Source: Sulfurimonas sp. hsl 1-7
GTDB lineage: Bacteria; Campylobacterota; Campylobacteria; Campylobacterales; Sulfurimonadaceae
Length of the DNA: 64,000 nucleotides
Assembly (NCBI RefSeq): GCF_030577135.1
Contig: NZ_JAUIRR010000005.1
Coordinates: forward strand, 101,404 to 165,403
Direction of reading: 5' to 3'
The notes under the pieces are model-generated. The model did not search any database. It was not told the DNA's origin and saw nothing but the letters and a program-made list of their open reading frames with translations. Position 1 is the stretch's first letter. The number at the start of each line of letters is the position of its first letter. The position numbers were made by a program, and so were the translations under genes. Shown one piece after another: positions 33,092 to 41,873 of the stretch.

Positions 33092-34144
33092 CTATTGTGC
33101 TAATCTGTTTATATCGTTGTAAAGACCAAGACCCATAAGTCCAAAAAGTATCACCCATCCGGCAATAGTAAGGTTGACCATTACACGTTCACTCACTTCG
33201 CGGCGGAAGATCATCTCATAGATGTTAAACATTATGTGTCCCCCGTCAAGTGCAGGGATTGGAAGTAGGTTTAATACCCCTAAGTTTACCGAAATAAGTG
33301 CCGTAAAGAAAAAGAGACTGATCCAGCCCACTTCACTAGCATCTGAAGTGAGTTTTACAATGCTTATCACACCACCTAATTGATCAGCAGGAACCTCTCC
33401 GAAGATTAGCTTTTTTACACCTGTAAAAATAACCGTACTTGCAAAAACAGTTTGATCATAAGCGTATCCAAATGTTCCAAAAAAGCTTAACTCTTTAGGG
33501 TGAGTAACACCTGCAGCCGAGATACCGATCATCTTTCTTTTTACGTTTTCACCGTACATATTTTGTGTCTCGTTAAGTTCAGGTGTTAAAAGGATCTGCT
33601 GAAGGTAATTTTCACGTTTTATCTCTAATTGTAAACTTCCATTTGAACCGGCAATAAGTTCAGCCATTTTATTCCAGCTTTTAACCTGTTCACCGTTAAT
33701 TGAGATGATCTCATCTTTTTCTTGGAGACCTGCTTTGCTTGCCGGTGAGTCTTTTACAACTGTACCGATTACGGGTGAAAGCTCTTTTGGTCCGCTGAGT
33801 CCGATTGCAAAGTAAAGTACAAATGCAAGTAAAAAGTTTGCCAAAGGTCCGGCTACAAGGATAAAGATCTTTTGCAGAGGTGTTTTTGAGTTGTAGCTGT
33901 CTGGATCGTACGATTTTTTAGAAGGGTCCATATCATCTTGACCTTTCATACGAACGTAACCCCCAAGAGGAATAAGAGCAATACTCCACTCAGTCCCCCA
34001 TTTTTTAATGGTAGCTACACGTTTACCAAAACCGATGCTAAATACTTCTACATAAACACCCATTAAACGAGCAGCCGCATAGTGTCCGAGTTCATGGAAG
34101 AAGATTAAAGCCGAGAGTACGAGTAGTGATAAAAAGATACCCAT
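33092..34144 (-). CDS. rseP: RseP site-2 zinc metalloprotease
   Basis: 350 residues. The first membrane helix has the zinc motif HELGH (near 18-22), followed by the RxxG-type segment VEVFSIGFGKR. A PDZ domain lies at about 125-195 (KDSPASKAGLQEKDEIISINGEQV). A later helix has NLLPIPALDGGH, the second catalytic segment of site-2 proteases. RseP cleaves membrane-bound anti-sigma factors and leftover signal peptides inside the inner membrane. The start shares bases with the pgsA stop (TAATG). Confidence 0.93.
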   Translation of the reverse strand: MGIFLSLLVLSALIFFHELGHYAAARLMGVYVEVFSIGFGKRVATIKKWGTEWSIALIPLGGYVRMKGQDDMDPSKKSYDPDSYNSKTPLQKIFILVAGPLANFLLAFVLYFAIGLSGPKELSPVIGTVVKDSPASKAGLQEKDEIISINGEQVKSWNKMAELIAGSNGSLQLEIKRENYLQQILLTPELNETQNMYGENVKRKMIGISAAGVTHPKELSFFGTFGYAYDQTVFASTVIFTGVKKLIFGEVPADQLGGVISIVKLTSDASEVGWISLFFFTALISVNLGVLNLLPIPALDGGHIMFNIYEMIFRREVSERVMVNLTIAGWVILFGLMGLGLYNDINRLAQ

Positions 34145-34695
34145 TATATTTCATCTCCTAAAAGTGCTTTTCTAAAGCCCCAAAGATATTCAAGACCAGA
34201 ATATACTGTTAAAAATACCGCAACCCATAAAAGCAAGTTACCGTAAGGCCAGTGCATAAGTAAGAAACCGATCGCTATCATCTGTGCAACCGTTTTTACT
34301 TTTCCTGCCAAGCTCGCTTTTACACTTAAACCTTCACTTACCGCAACAGTTCTGATCCCCGTGATAAACAGCTCTCTTACGATGATGATGTAGATAGCCC
34401 ACGCTGAAGCTTCCCCGATCATCATAAGACCTAAGAAGGCCGCAAGTGTAAGCATCTTGTCTGCTAAGGGATCTAAAATCGCACCAAGCATAGTCATCTG
34501 GTTCCACTCTCTGGCGATATAGCCGTCAAAAAAGTCTGTAACACTTGCGAGAACAAACAGCAGTGAAGCGAAATAGTAGTTCCAAGTGATATCGTAACCG
34601 TTATCTGTAAATATTTGCGGGTTTAAAATAACCCAAAACATTAACGGTGCAAGCAGTATTCTAAGAGAGGCTAAAATATTTGGTAGATTGAGCAA
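34144..34695 (-). CDS. pgsA: CDP-diacylglycerol-glycerol-3-phosphate 3-phosphatidyltransferase
   Basis: 183 residues and about five membrane helices. The CDP-alcohol phosphotransferase motif D-x2-DG-x2-AR-x8-G-x3-D-x3-D is complete (DFFDGYIAREWNQ, then GAILDPLADK). It makes phosphatidylglycerol phosphate, the precursor of phosphatidylglycerol and cardiolipin. The start is TTG at 34695 with AAGGAA upstream. It is the first gene of the pgsA-rseP-yggS run. Confidence 0.93.
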   Translation of the reverse strand: MLNLPNILASLRILLAPLMFWVILNPQIFTDNGYDITWNYYFASLLFVLASVTDFFDGYIAREWNQMTMLGAILDPLADKMLTLAAFLGLMMIGEASAWAIYIIIVRELFITGIRTVAVSEGLSVKASLAGKVKTVAQMIAIGFLLMHWPYGNLLLWVAVFLTVYSGLEYLWGFRKALLGDEI

Positions 34696-34755
34696 AAAGA
34701 TTCCTTATGTGTTTTTCAAAGGGATTTTATCTTATGTATGCTTATCTATGGTTGA

Positions 34756-34766
34756 TATGATACAAT
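34756..34766 (+). promoter_or_regulatory. -10 element(s) of a near-leaderless promoter for the methyltransferase gene
   Basis: An extended -10 (TGA-TATGAT, hexamer 34756-34761) overlaps a second hexamer TACAAT (34761-34766) that ends 7 nt before the ATG at 34774. No Shine-Dalgarno sequence is present. Confidence 0.42.
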
Positions 34767-34773
34767 TACACTT

Positions 34774-35400
34774 ATGAATCAAACTTGCAGACTTTGTGGA
34801 ACACAAGCACAATTTTTTCATCAAGATAAACAAAAATACTTTAGATGTCCAACGTGTAGAGCTATTTTTACGGCACAAGAAGATTTGCCCAATGAAAGCA
34901 GCGAAAAAGAGCGCTACGAGCTTCACGATACCGAGATAGATAAAGGGTATAAAAACTTTGTCTCTCCGATCATCTCTCATGTAGTCGATGAGTTTTCAAC
35001 AGAGGCCAAAGGGCTTGATTTTGGCTCTGGACGCTCAAAAGTTATCTCCAAAGTGCTTGAAGAACATGGTGTCACGATCAACAGCTATGATCCTTTTTTT
35101 GAAAACAATCCTGAACTTTTAGAGCAAAAATACGACTATATCACTTCATGCGAGGTGATAGAACATTTTTACGAGCCAAATAAAGAGTTTACACATATCA
35201 AAGAGATGTTAAAAGAGGGTGGGAAACTTTACCTAATGACTGAAATATATAATGACTCCATAGACTTTGCTTCTTGGTACTACAAAAATGACCCAACCCA
35301 TGTTTTTTTCTATACAAAAGAGAGTTTTGAATGGATACAAAAGAGGTTCAGTTTTCAAAACTGCACTATACACAAGAGATTAGTTGTCTTCTCTAATTAA
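34774..35400 (+). CDS. Class I SAM-dependent methyltransferase with N-terminal zinc ribbon
   Basis: 208 residues. The N-terminus has two CxxC knuckles (CRLCG and CPTCR) forming a small zinc ribbon. The methyltransferase core follows with motif I GLDFGSGRS, then SYDPFF and EVIEHFYEPNKEFTHIKEMLKEGGKLYLMT. The substrate is unknown; similar proteins act on small molecules or on sugars. It probably has its own promoter, and the zinc locus begins 31 nt downstream with another. Confidence 0.83.
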   Translation: MNQTCRLCGTQAQFFHQDKQKYFRCPTCRAIFTAQEDLPNESSEKERYELHDTEIDKGYKNFVSPIISHVVDEFSTEAKGLDFGSGRSKVISKVLEEHGVTINSYDPFFENNPELLEQKYDYITSCEVIEHFYEPNKEFTHIKEMLKEGGKLYLMTEIYNDSIDFASWYYKNDPTHVFFYTKESFEWIQKRFSFQNCTIHKRLVVFSN

Positions 35401-35415
35401 ATCTTTAATAAGATT
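35400..35415. promoter_or_regulatory. Inverted repeat just upstream of the zinc-locus -10 box
   Basis: AATCTT-TAAT-AAGATT is a perfect dyad with 6-bp arms, 4 nt before the TATAAT at 35420. Its place over the -35 region suits a repressor site, perhaps zinc-responsive. It also lies right after the methyltransferase stop, so a weak terminator is the alternative. Confidence 0.4.
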
Positions 35416-35419
35416 GCAC

Positions 35420-35425
35420 TATAAT
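35420..35425 (+). promoter_or_regulatory. -10 box of a possible leaderless promoter for the zinc locus
   Basis: TATAAT ends 5 nt before the ATG at 35431. There is no ribosome binding site. The motif TATAATTCCAC is shared with the promoter at 22473. Confidence 0.5.
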
Positions 35426-35430
35426 TCCAC

Positions 35431-35703
35431 ATGCAAAACTTTTTATCTAAATATGTAGGTATTATACTTTTCTTAGCAACAATGATGGGTTCGTTTCACC
35501 ATCATAATGACGGTAAACAACATAACGACTGTCAGATCTGTATAGTACAATCTACAATTTTAGATGCCGATACTCCGCAAGAGAGTGTTTATCTTTCCTA
35601 TTTAGATAACATCTCTGAAGCTATTGTTACTCCAATGGCTTCTGTGCATATAAATCAGTTTATCTCAAACGTAAACTCTCGCGCACCTCCAAAAATCTCT
35701 TAA
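35431..35703 (+). CDS. Small His/Cys-containing exported protein (DUF2946-like)
   Basis: 90 residues with a hydrophobic N-terminal segment (about 8-22), then a probable metal site FHHHNDGKQHNDCQIC combining four His and a CxxC. The layout (short membrane or signal segment, His cluster, C-x2-C) resembles DUF2946-type proteins found beside copper and zinc transport genes. Its neighbours are a His-rich outer-membrane protein and znuAB, so zinc binding is the likeliest role. The function is not established. Confidence 0.65.
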   Translation: MQNFLSKYVGIILFLATMMGSFHHHNDGKQHNDCQICIVQSTILDADTPQESVYLSYLDNISEAIVTPMASVHINQFISNVNSRAPPKIS

Positions 35704-35755
35704 TATCAAACATATAAACAAACCATTATCAAAAAAAAATATTAAGAGGATATTT

Positions 35756-37129
35756 ATGTACAAAAAAATAGCATATTTATCGCTATTTGCATCATTGTCA
35801 TTATTTGCAAATAGCGAAATCGAGGATCTTAAACTTAGAATAGATTCTTTAGAAGCAATAATTCAACAACAACAGCAACAACAAGAAGATACAAAGATGA
35901 GAAACTCTCTTATGGGGAGTTTAAATAGTTTTTCCCAAAGTAGTTACATGCCCGATCTCTCTTTGATCGTAGATACGAGTTATGTAAGCCGCTCAGTGAA
36001 AGATGAAGAGTTGACACACCTGGAGATTCCGGGAGTTGCACACGGTATTATGGGAAGTCATTCACACGGTGAACACTCACATGCCCCTTACAATGCATCT
36101 AACGGTTTTAACCTGAACTATGCAGAAGTTGCAATGGAGAGTGTAGTTGACCCGTACTTTAGAACAATGGCTGTTTTTCATTTAACTGAAGACGGCTTTG
36201 AGATCGAAGAGGCTTATGGAGAGACTACATCTTTAGGATACGGGCTAAAAGCAAAAATAGGTAAATTCCGTTCAAGCTTTGGGCGTATCAATGAACAGCA
36301 CCAGCATGTGCAGGATTTTTCAGATATGCCTTTGGTATATATGGCTTTTCTTGGGGAACACGGGATCAATGATATAGGTGCGCAAGTACACTGGACACTC
36401 CCTACAGATACTTATGTAATGGTTGGATTTGAAGCACTTCAAGGGAAGAACCCTTCAATGTACGGTACAGATGCTATTGCACCTGCAGGGGATGCAGAGA
36501 GCATTGCCGTAGCATCTCCTTCCCAGCCAAATCTGTTAGTAGGGTACGTTAAAAGTTCATTTGACCTTGGCAATACGACGGTTCTTTACGGCGGTTCAAT
36601 AGCGTATGGAGACAGCCATATAAACCATTTAGATGATGAAGAAGGCCCTCATGCATTTGTAGCTGACAGTTATCTGTATGGTGTCGACCTTACTGTAAAA
36701 CACTATTTTGATTCATATTCTTACCTTGCATTTCAAGGAGAATATCTTTACCGTGATATGGATGGAGACCTTTATACATACGCAGATGTAAATCAGACTA
36801 CGTTTAACGTAACACCGACTACAAAAAAACAGGGCGGTTACTATGCGCAACTTGTATATGCATACAATCAAAACTGGCGTATAGGTGGAAGATATGAAAA
36901 TATCGATAAAAATGAAATTATTAAAAATAGTATTGTAGACCAGACAGAGAAAAATTTTAACAGATACTCTGCAATGGTAGATTACTCTACAAGTGAATTT
37001 GCAAGAATAAGACTGCAATATAACCGTAATAATGCAATGTTTAATGAAGATGGTGAAAGACAACATATCGATACTGTGATTCTTCAATTGAATTTAGCGA
37101 TCGGCGCACACGGCGCACATAATTTCTAG
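35756..37129 (+). CDS. Outer-membrane beta-barrel protein with His-rich segment, probable zinc porin or receptor
   Basis: 457 residues: signal peptide (about 1-18), a coiled-coil segment with a run of seven Gln encoded by a CAA-rich tract (about 20-48), a His-rich loop near 96-112 (MGSHSHGEHSHAPY), and a beta-rich region typical of porin-like barrels, with aromatic C-terminal strands (VILQLNLAIGAHGAHNF). The coiled coil resembles the periplasmic stalk of trimeric Campylobacterota porins. Position directly upstream of znuA with a 9-nt gap suggests uptake of zinc across the outer membrane. No plug domain or TonB box is seen, so it is not a classic TonB receptor. Confidence 0.72.
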   Translation: MYKKIAYLSLFASLSLFANSEIEDLKLRIDSLEAIIQQQQQQQEDTKMRNSLMGSLNSFSQSSYMPDLSLIVDTSYVSRSVKDEELTHLEIPGVAHGIMGSHSHGEHSHAPYNASNGFNLNYAEVAMESVVDPYFRTMAVFHLTEDGFEIEEAYGETTSLGYGLKAKIGKFRSSFGRINEQHQHVQDFSDMPLVYMAFLGEHGINDIGAQVHWTLPTDTYVMVGFEALQGKNPSMYGTDAIAPAGDAESIAVASPSQPNLLVGYVKSSFDLGNTTVLYGGSIAYGDSHINHLDDEEGPHAFVADSYLYGVDLTVKHYFDSYSYLAFQGEYLYRDMDGDLYTYADVNQTTFNVTPTTKKQGGYYAQLVYAYNQNWRIGGRYENIDKNEIIKNSIVDQTEKNFNRYSAMVDYSTSEFARIRLQYNRNNAMFNEDGERQHIDTVILQLNLAIGAHGAHNF

Positions 37130-37138
37130 GAGTAGATG

Positions 37139-38020
37139 ATGAAAAAAATATTATTTATAACTTTATTAGCAACTGTATCACTTTTTGCAAAAGTAAATGT
37201 TGTAACGACATACGCTTATTTAGGTGAGATTGTAAAAGAGGTAGGGGGAGAGAATGTTAAAGTAGATGTTTTAGCCGATCCTACATTTGATCCACATTTT
37301 GTAGTACCAAAACCTTCTCTTATTACAAAACTTCGTCGTGCCGATCTACTCGTTGTAAACGGCGGACAGTTAGAGATCGGTTGGTTGCCGCCACTTCTTC
37401 GCGGTGCACAAAACGGTGAGCTTAATGCCGGTGCAAAAGGGTTTTTAGATGTAAGCGGTGTGATTACAATGCTTAATAAACCTGCTGTTGTATCTCGCGC
37501 TTTAGGGGATGTTCATCCAGACGGTAATCCTCACTTCGCACTAGATCCGCATAATGTAGGAGTTATTGCAAAACTTATTACTAAAAAACTTTCATTACTT
37601 GATGGTGAAAACAGTGCTGCTTATGAAAAAAATCTTGCACTGTTCTTAGAAGAGTGGAATCAGTACTTAAAACAGTATGATACAAAAATGGGAGCGTGTA
37701 AAGGGAAAAAGGTTGTTCAGTATCATGAACTTTTTACATACTTTCTAAAAAGATATGAGTTTGAACTTTATGGAAATATTGAACCGTTACCTGGAATTAC
37801 ACCTAGTTCAAAAAGTATATTGAAAACGGTTAATTTGATGAAAGAAAAAAATGTAAAAACAATTCTTCAAGATGTATATCATGAGAAGAAAACTGCTCAG
37901 TTCATAGCACAGAAGAGCGGTGCAGATGTTATAATTGTGCCACACGACGTTGGAAGTGTTGAAGGTACCGACACACTGAAAAGTTTTTATAATACGATTG
38001 AAATGAGATTATGCAGATAA
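37139..38020 (+). CDS. znuA: Zinc ABC transporter substrate-binding protein ZnuA
   Basis: 293 residues: signal peptide (about 1-18) and a cluster 9 (ZnuA/TroA) binding protein. Candidate metal ligands are His in FDPHFVV, in GNPHFALDPHN and in VQYHELFTYF. The fourth ligand position reads IVPHDVGS. The His-rich loop of many ZnuA proteins is replaced by a short DVHPDGNPH segment. I chose the second of two tandem ATGs because AGGAG lies 6 nt before it. The C-terminus overlaps znuB by 10 nt. Manganese or iron is possible, but three His ligands favour zinc. Confidence 0.87.
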   Translation: MKKILFITLLATVSLFAKVNVVTTYAYLGEIVKEVGGENVKVDVLADPTFDPHFVVPKPSLITKLRRADLLVVNGGQLEIGWLPPLLRGAQNGELNAGAKGFLDVSGVITMLNKPAVVSRALGDVHPDGNPHFALDPHNVGVIAKLITKKLSLLDGENSAAYEKNLALFLEEWNQYLKQYDTKMGACKGKKVVQYHELFTYFLKRYEFELYGNIEPLPGITPSSKSILKTVNLMKEKNVKTILQDVYHEKKTAQFIAQKSGADVIIVPHDVGSVEGTDTLKSFYNTIEMRLCR

Positions 38021-38769
38021 TAGAGATTTTTTGGCCGGCATTTATGCTGGCTTTTTTACTTGTTTACATCCATGCCATATTTGGTGTAGAGATCATCCGC
38101 AGAGGTGTGATCTTTACAGACCTTGCGATCGGACAAATTGCAGCCGTAGGAATGGCGTTAAGTGTTGCCTTTTTTGATGGAGCATATCAAACGCTTTTAG
38201 TTTTGAGCTTTGCAATCTTCGCCGCACTTATCATCGCATGGGCAAGTAAAAACATCAAGAACGTTGAAGCCTTTATCGGGCTTTTATACGCTCTTGGTAT
38301 CTCTTCAATCATGATCATACTCTCTAAAAGTGCCGAGGGGATGGAGATATTTTCCAAACTCAGTGCTGCAGACATTCTTTTTACATCGCAAGAGGATTTC
38401 TATAAGAGTTTAGCGGTATATATCCCTATCTCTTTAGTGATGTTTGCACTTTACCCTAAGATGAAAGGGTTTTTTAAAGAGGTGACATTTTTTGTAATGC
38501 TCGCTCTTACCGTGACATCATCGGTACAAGTTGCAGGAGTGTTAGTTGTCTTTGCTCTTTTAATCGCTCCGGCGTATATTGGCCTGGTACAAAAAAGATT
38601 TTCCCCTTTATATCTCGCTTGGTTTGTAGGAACAGTTGCAATAATAGGCGCTATGATAGGTTCATACAGTTTTGATCTTCCTACAGGTTACAGCATCATA
38701 TTTGTTATGGTAATTGTTTCTTTGGGATTTGTAATGTTAAATGATAAAAAAGAGAGAGTAGAGGAGTAG
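38011..38769 (+). CDS. znuB: Zinc ABC transporter permease ZnuB
   Basis: 252 residues with about seven to eight hydrophobic segments of the ABC-3 (ZnuB/TroC) family: GVEIIRRGVIFTDLAIGQIAAVGMA near the start and VAGVLVVFALLIAPAYIGL, the conserved permease signature. It pairs with the overlapping znuA. An ATP-binding subunit (ZnuC) is expected but is not in the window: the next gene is convergent and unrelated. The coding end lies within a strong terminator. Confidence 0.88.
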   Translation: MQIIEIFWPAFMLAFLLVYIHAIFGVEIIRRGVIFTDLAIGQIAAVGMALSVAFFDGAYQTLLVLSFAIFAALIIAWASKNIKNVEAFIGLLYALGISSIMIILSKSAEGMEIFSKLSAADILFTSQEDFYKSLAVYIPISLVMFALYPKMKGFFKEVTFFVMLALTVTSSVQVAGVLVVFALLIAPAYIGLVQKRFSPLYLAWFVGTVAIIGAMIGSYSFDLPTGYSIIFVMVIVSLGFVMLNDKKERVEE

Positions 38770-38796
38770 AAGGTTAGAAAACCTTACTACTTTTTT
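38765..38796 (+). terminator. Intrinsic terminator of the zinc locus
   Basis: AGTAGAAGGTT and AACCTT-A-CTACT form an 11-bp stem with one bulged A and a 4-nt AGAA loop, followed directly by TTTTTA. The left arm starts in the znuB stop codon. Confidence 0.8.
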
Positions 38797-39571
38797 ATTG
38801 GAATGTAGTTCCACCGTCGATGATAAGTGTATGGCCTGTGATCCATCCAGCTTCATCGCTACATAAAAATTTACAAGCACCGCTTAAATCTTCCGGGAAT
38901 CCCATTCTGTTTAACGGACTTCTTCTTTCAGTCTCAGCACGAACTTCATCGTAGTTAGGGAAAGCTCTTAGTGCGTCAGTATCGATTGGTCCACCGCTTA
39001 CTGCATTTACACGAATGTTTTTCTCACCAAGCTCAGCAGCGGCATATCTAACCATCGCTTCAACAGCAGCTTTGTTTGCACCGTGACCTGCATAGTTCGG
39101 TGTATAGATAAGGTTACCAGTTGAGCTCATAGAGATGATGCTTCCGCCACCAGCTTGCTCGATTCTTTTTGCTGCTTCTTGAGTACCTACAACAAATGCA
39201 TCAACCGTAGCTGTCCAGATATTGTTAAGTCCTTTAGGTTTTAGTCTCATAAACGGTCCGAAACCGCCAACAACTGCACGACCGGAAATGATAGCATTAG
39301 AGATAAAAAAGTTTAAAGAATCAAAATCCTCATCAAACTCTTTAAAAACATCTTTGTATGTTTCAGGCTCTAAGATGTTTAGCTTGTAAGCACGAGATTT
39401 TATACCGAATCTTGACTCAAGATCAGCTACCATCTCATTTGCAGTATCTGCACTAGATGCATATGTAAATGCAACATTTGCACCAGCTTCAGCAAAAGCG
39501 TAAACTATAGCTTTACCGATACCGCGAGTACCACCACTAATAAAAAGAGTTTTTCCTTTAAAATCTGCCAT
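38795..39571 (-). CDS. FabL-like enoyl-ACP reductase (SDR family)
   Basis: 258 residues, short-chain dehydrogenase fold. The cofactor motif is SGGTRGIGKA, the catalytic Tyr-x6-Lys reads YAGHGANK, and the segment VNAVSGGPIDTDALRAFPN matches FabL of Bacillus closely. FabL is an NADPH enoyl-ACP reductase and would complete each round of fatty acid elongation. The organism may also have FabI, so this may be an alternative enzyme. It is the last gene of the pyrD-M16-dapA run, 2 nt after dapA. Confidence 0.8.
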   Translation of the reverse strand: MADFKGKTLFISGGTRGIGKAIVYAFAEAGANVAFTYASSADTANEMVADLESRFGIKSRAYKLNILEPETYKDVFKEFDEDFDSLNFFISNAIISGRAVVGGFGPFMRLKPKGLNNIWTATVDAFVVGTQEAAKRIEQAGGGSIISMSSTGNLIYTPNYAGHGANKAAVEAMVRYAAAELGEKNIRVNAVSGGPIDTDALRAFPNYDEVRAETERRSPLNRMGFPEDLSGACKFLCSDEAGWITGHTLIIDGGTTFQ

Positions 39572-39573
39572 TC

Positions 39574-40467
39574 TTACATTCCTTTAATATCGTAATTTTT
39601 CATTACTTCTTCGATTTTTTTCATATTCTCCGCACTAGGAGCAACAAGAGGAAGTCTATACTCTAAAGTATCTAAAAGACCCGCTATATACATTGCTGCT
39701 TTTACAGGGATAGGGTTCGCTTCACAAAACATTACGCTGTTAAGTGGGTAAAGTTTGTCATTTATAGCACGAGCACCTGCAAAGTCACCGCTAAGTGCTT
39801 TGTTTACAAGTTCAGATTTAAGATCCGGCATCAAGTTAGATGTCACGGATGTAATTCCTGCTCCGCCGTTTGCAAGGATCGGATAATCGATCGCATCATC
39901 ACCTGAGAATACTTTAAAGTCAGGTCTTTGAGATAAAAGTTCAACTGTACGTTCTAGTGAACCTGTAGCTTCTTTGATACCGTAGATGTTCTTTACATCA
40001 TCAAATAATCTGATTGCAGTATCCGCTAAGATATCAACACCTGTACGGCCAGGAACATTGTAAAGCATAAAAGGAAGCTCAGGAACAGCCTCAGCTATCG
40101 CTTTATAGTGTTGGTAAAGCCCCTCTTGAGAAGGTTTGTTATAGTATGGACTTACTGAAAAAATAGCATCAACACCACAGCTTTGTGCATGTTTTGCGAT
40201 CTCTATAGCTTCGTGAGTTGCATTACTTCCTGCACCTGCAAGAACCTTTGTAGATGTACCTTTACAAACTTCTACAGCTATCTCTATACAGCGTTTGTGT
40301 TCATCGTGTGTCAGTGTAGCACTCTCTCCAGTAGTACCCACCGGACATACTGCATCCATCCCGTTTTTGATTTGTCTTCTTATAAGATCAGCATATTTTT
40401 GCTCATCTAGTTTACCATTTTTAAATGGTGTAATTAGTGCGGTTGAAGAACCAGTAACTATGTCCAT
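39574..40467 (-). CDS. dapA: 4-hydroxy-tetrahydrodipicolinate synthase
   Basis: 297 residues, class I aldolase TIM barrel. Substrate-loop GTTGES, catalytic Tyr in MLYNVPGRTG and Schiff-base Lys in YGIKEATGS are present. It condenses pyruvate with aspartate semialdehyde in the lysine and meso-diaminopimelate pathway, feeding the cell wall. I chose the ATG at 40467, which has GAGGGT 7 nt upstream and gives the normal N-terminus MDIVTGSSTALITPF; an upstream in-frame start would add ten residues. The fabL-like gene follows. Confidence 0.94.
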   Translation of the reverse strand: MDIVTGSSTALITPFKNGKLDEQKYADLIRRQIKNGMDAVCPVGTTGESATLTHDEHKRCIEIAVEVCKGTSTKVLAGAGSNATHEAIEIAKHAQSCGVDAIFSVSPYYNKPSQEGLYQHYKAIAEAVPELPFMLYNVPGRTGVDILADTAIRLFDDVKNIYGIKEATGSLERTVELLSQRPDFKVFSGDDAIDYPILANGGAGITSVTSNLMPDLKSELVNKALSGDFAGARAINDKLYPLNSVMFCEANPIPVKAAMYIAGLLDTLEYRLPLVAPSAENMKKIEEVMKNYDIKGM

Positions 40468-40514
40468 ATAATTTACCCTCTTTAAAATTATGTGCAATTA
40501 TAGCTAAAAAAGTT

Positions 40515-41873
40515 TTATTTTTTTAGAATAACCGTTGTTGATTTGTTGAAATTAAAGTATTTATTTGCAATGTTTTGCACTTGTTTCGGTGTTATTTTAT
40601 TAACAGCTTCTTCATAGTTCATAAGCGGTGTAGTATCTCCGCGAACAAGATAACTTCCATAAAGGTTTGCAACGCTTGTTGCGCTTTCAAGTGAATAGAT
40701 AAAGTCTGATTTTGTATTGATCTTCACTTTTTCAAGCTCTTTTTTTGATACTTTTTCCTCTTTAAGAAGATTGATCTGTTTGATCAGCTCTTTTTCTACT
40801 GTTTTTGCTTTTACACCAGGGTTACATGTAGCCATAAAGATAAACAGCCCCGGATCGGTATTTTCCATATTGTAAGCATACACAGAGTTTACAAGGCGTT
40901 GTTTGTTTACAAGCTCTTTATAAAGACGTGAACTTTTCCCAGAGTATAGGATCTCCGAGATCACACTTAGCGTTACCTGATCCTCACTTTTAAAGTCAGG
41001 AATATGGAAAGTGATAGCGATCATTTCAACTTCACTCTCTTTATGGATAGTAACTTTTTTAGCACCGTCTTGTTCCGGTTCTACAAATTTTACCTCAGGG
41101 ATATCTGCACTGTTTTTGATCTCTCCGAAAGCTTTTTGTGCTTGTTCAAACACTTTTTTAGGCTCAACATCACCCGTTACGACAAGAATAGCATTTTGTG
41201 GTTGGTAATATGTAGTGTGAAAATCTCTAATATCTTCGATCGTCCATGTACGAATATCGTTCATAAAACCGATAGGTGTCCAGTGGTACGGGTGGTATAC
41301 GTAAGCGTTGTTAAACAGTTTGAAGTAAAGGTATCCAAGAGGATTGTTGTCTGTTCTCCAACGACGCTCTTCAGTTACAACATCACGCTCAGGCTGAAAC
41401 TCTTCATCTTTTAAAGTAAGGTTCTGCATAAGCTCAGCGTACAGCTCGATCGACTTTTGCATATTGTCTGTACTTGATTTTATGTAGTAGTGTGTGTAGT
41501 CAAAGCTTGTTGAAGCGTTGTTTACACCACCGATGCTTTTTACCTCTTTGTCAAACTCTCCCGCCTGGAGATTTTTGCTTGATTTGAAGTTCATATGCTC
41601 TAGCATATGAGCGATCCCTGTTTTACCCATAATCTCGTTACGGCTACCAACTTTATAAAAGATATCAGTACTTACTACATTTGTGTCATTTTCCATAGGA
41701 ACAACTACGATCTGCAGTCCGTTCTCAAGTGTTTTTGTTTTGTATGCAGGAAGTGTATCTCCCATTTTTACCGTTTTCATTCTACTCATATCGCTCTCTT
41801 TATCGTTTACTACTTTGTCTGAAGAAAAAATCATTGTTGCTGATAGTGCTAAAACAGCTAAGCTTTTGATCAT
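40515..41873 (-). CDS. M16-family zinc peptidase, periplasmic
   Basis: 452 residues with a signal peptide (about 1-18). The inverted zinc motif HMLEH is at 89-93, with the third ligand in the downstream PERDVVTEERRW region. The second half (LVNSVYAYNMENTDPGLFIFMATCNPG) is the inactive partner domain of M16 peptidases. Processing peptidases of this group cut small or misfolded peptides; the target is unknown. It overlaps pyrD by ATGA and precedes dapA, an order I recall from Campylobacter. Confidence 0.9.
   Translation of the reverse strand: MIKSLAVLALSATMIFSSDKVVNDKESDMSRMKTVKMGDTLPAYKTKTLENGLQIVVVPMENDTNVVSTDIFYKVGSRNEIMGKTGIAHMLEHMNFKSSKNLQAGEFDKEVKSIGGVNNASTSFDYTHYYIKSSTDNMQKSIELYAELMQNLTLKDEEFQPERDVVTEERRWRTDNNPLGYLYFKLFNNAYVYHPYHWTPIGFMNDIRTWTIEDIRDFHTTYYQPQNAILVVTGDVEPKKVFEQAQKAFGEIKNSADIPEVKFVEPEQDGAKKVTIHKESEVEMIAITFHIPDFKSEDQVTLSVISEILYSGKSSRLYKELVNKQRLVNSVYAYNMENTDPGLFIFMATCNPGVKAKTVEKELIKQINLLKEEKVSKKELEKVKINTKSDFIYSLESATSVANLYGSYLVRGDTTPLMNYEEAVNKITPKQVQNIANKYFNFNKSTTVILKK

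Noticed and set aside
35860..35892. CAA-rich tract in the His-rich outer-membrane protein gene as a phase-variation site
   Set aside because: The tract is a trinucleotide repeat with mixed CAA and CAG units coding Gln. Changes in unit number would keep the frame, so on/off switching is not expected.
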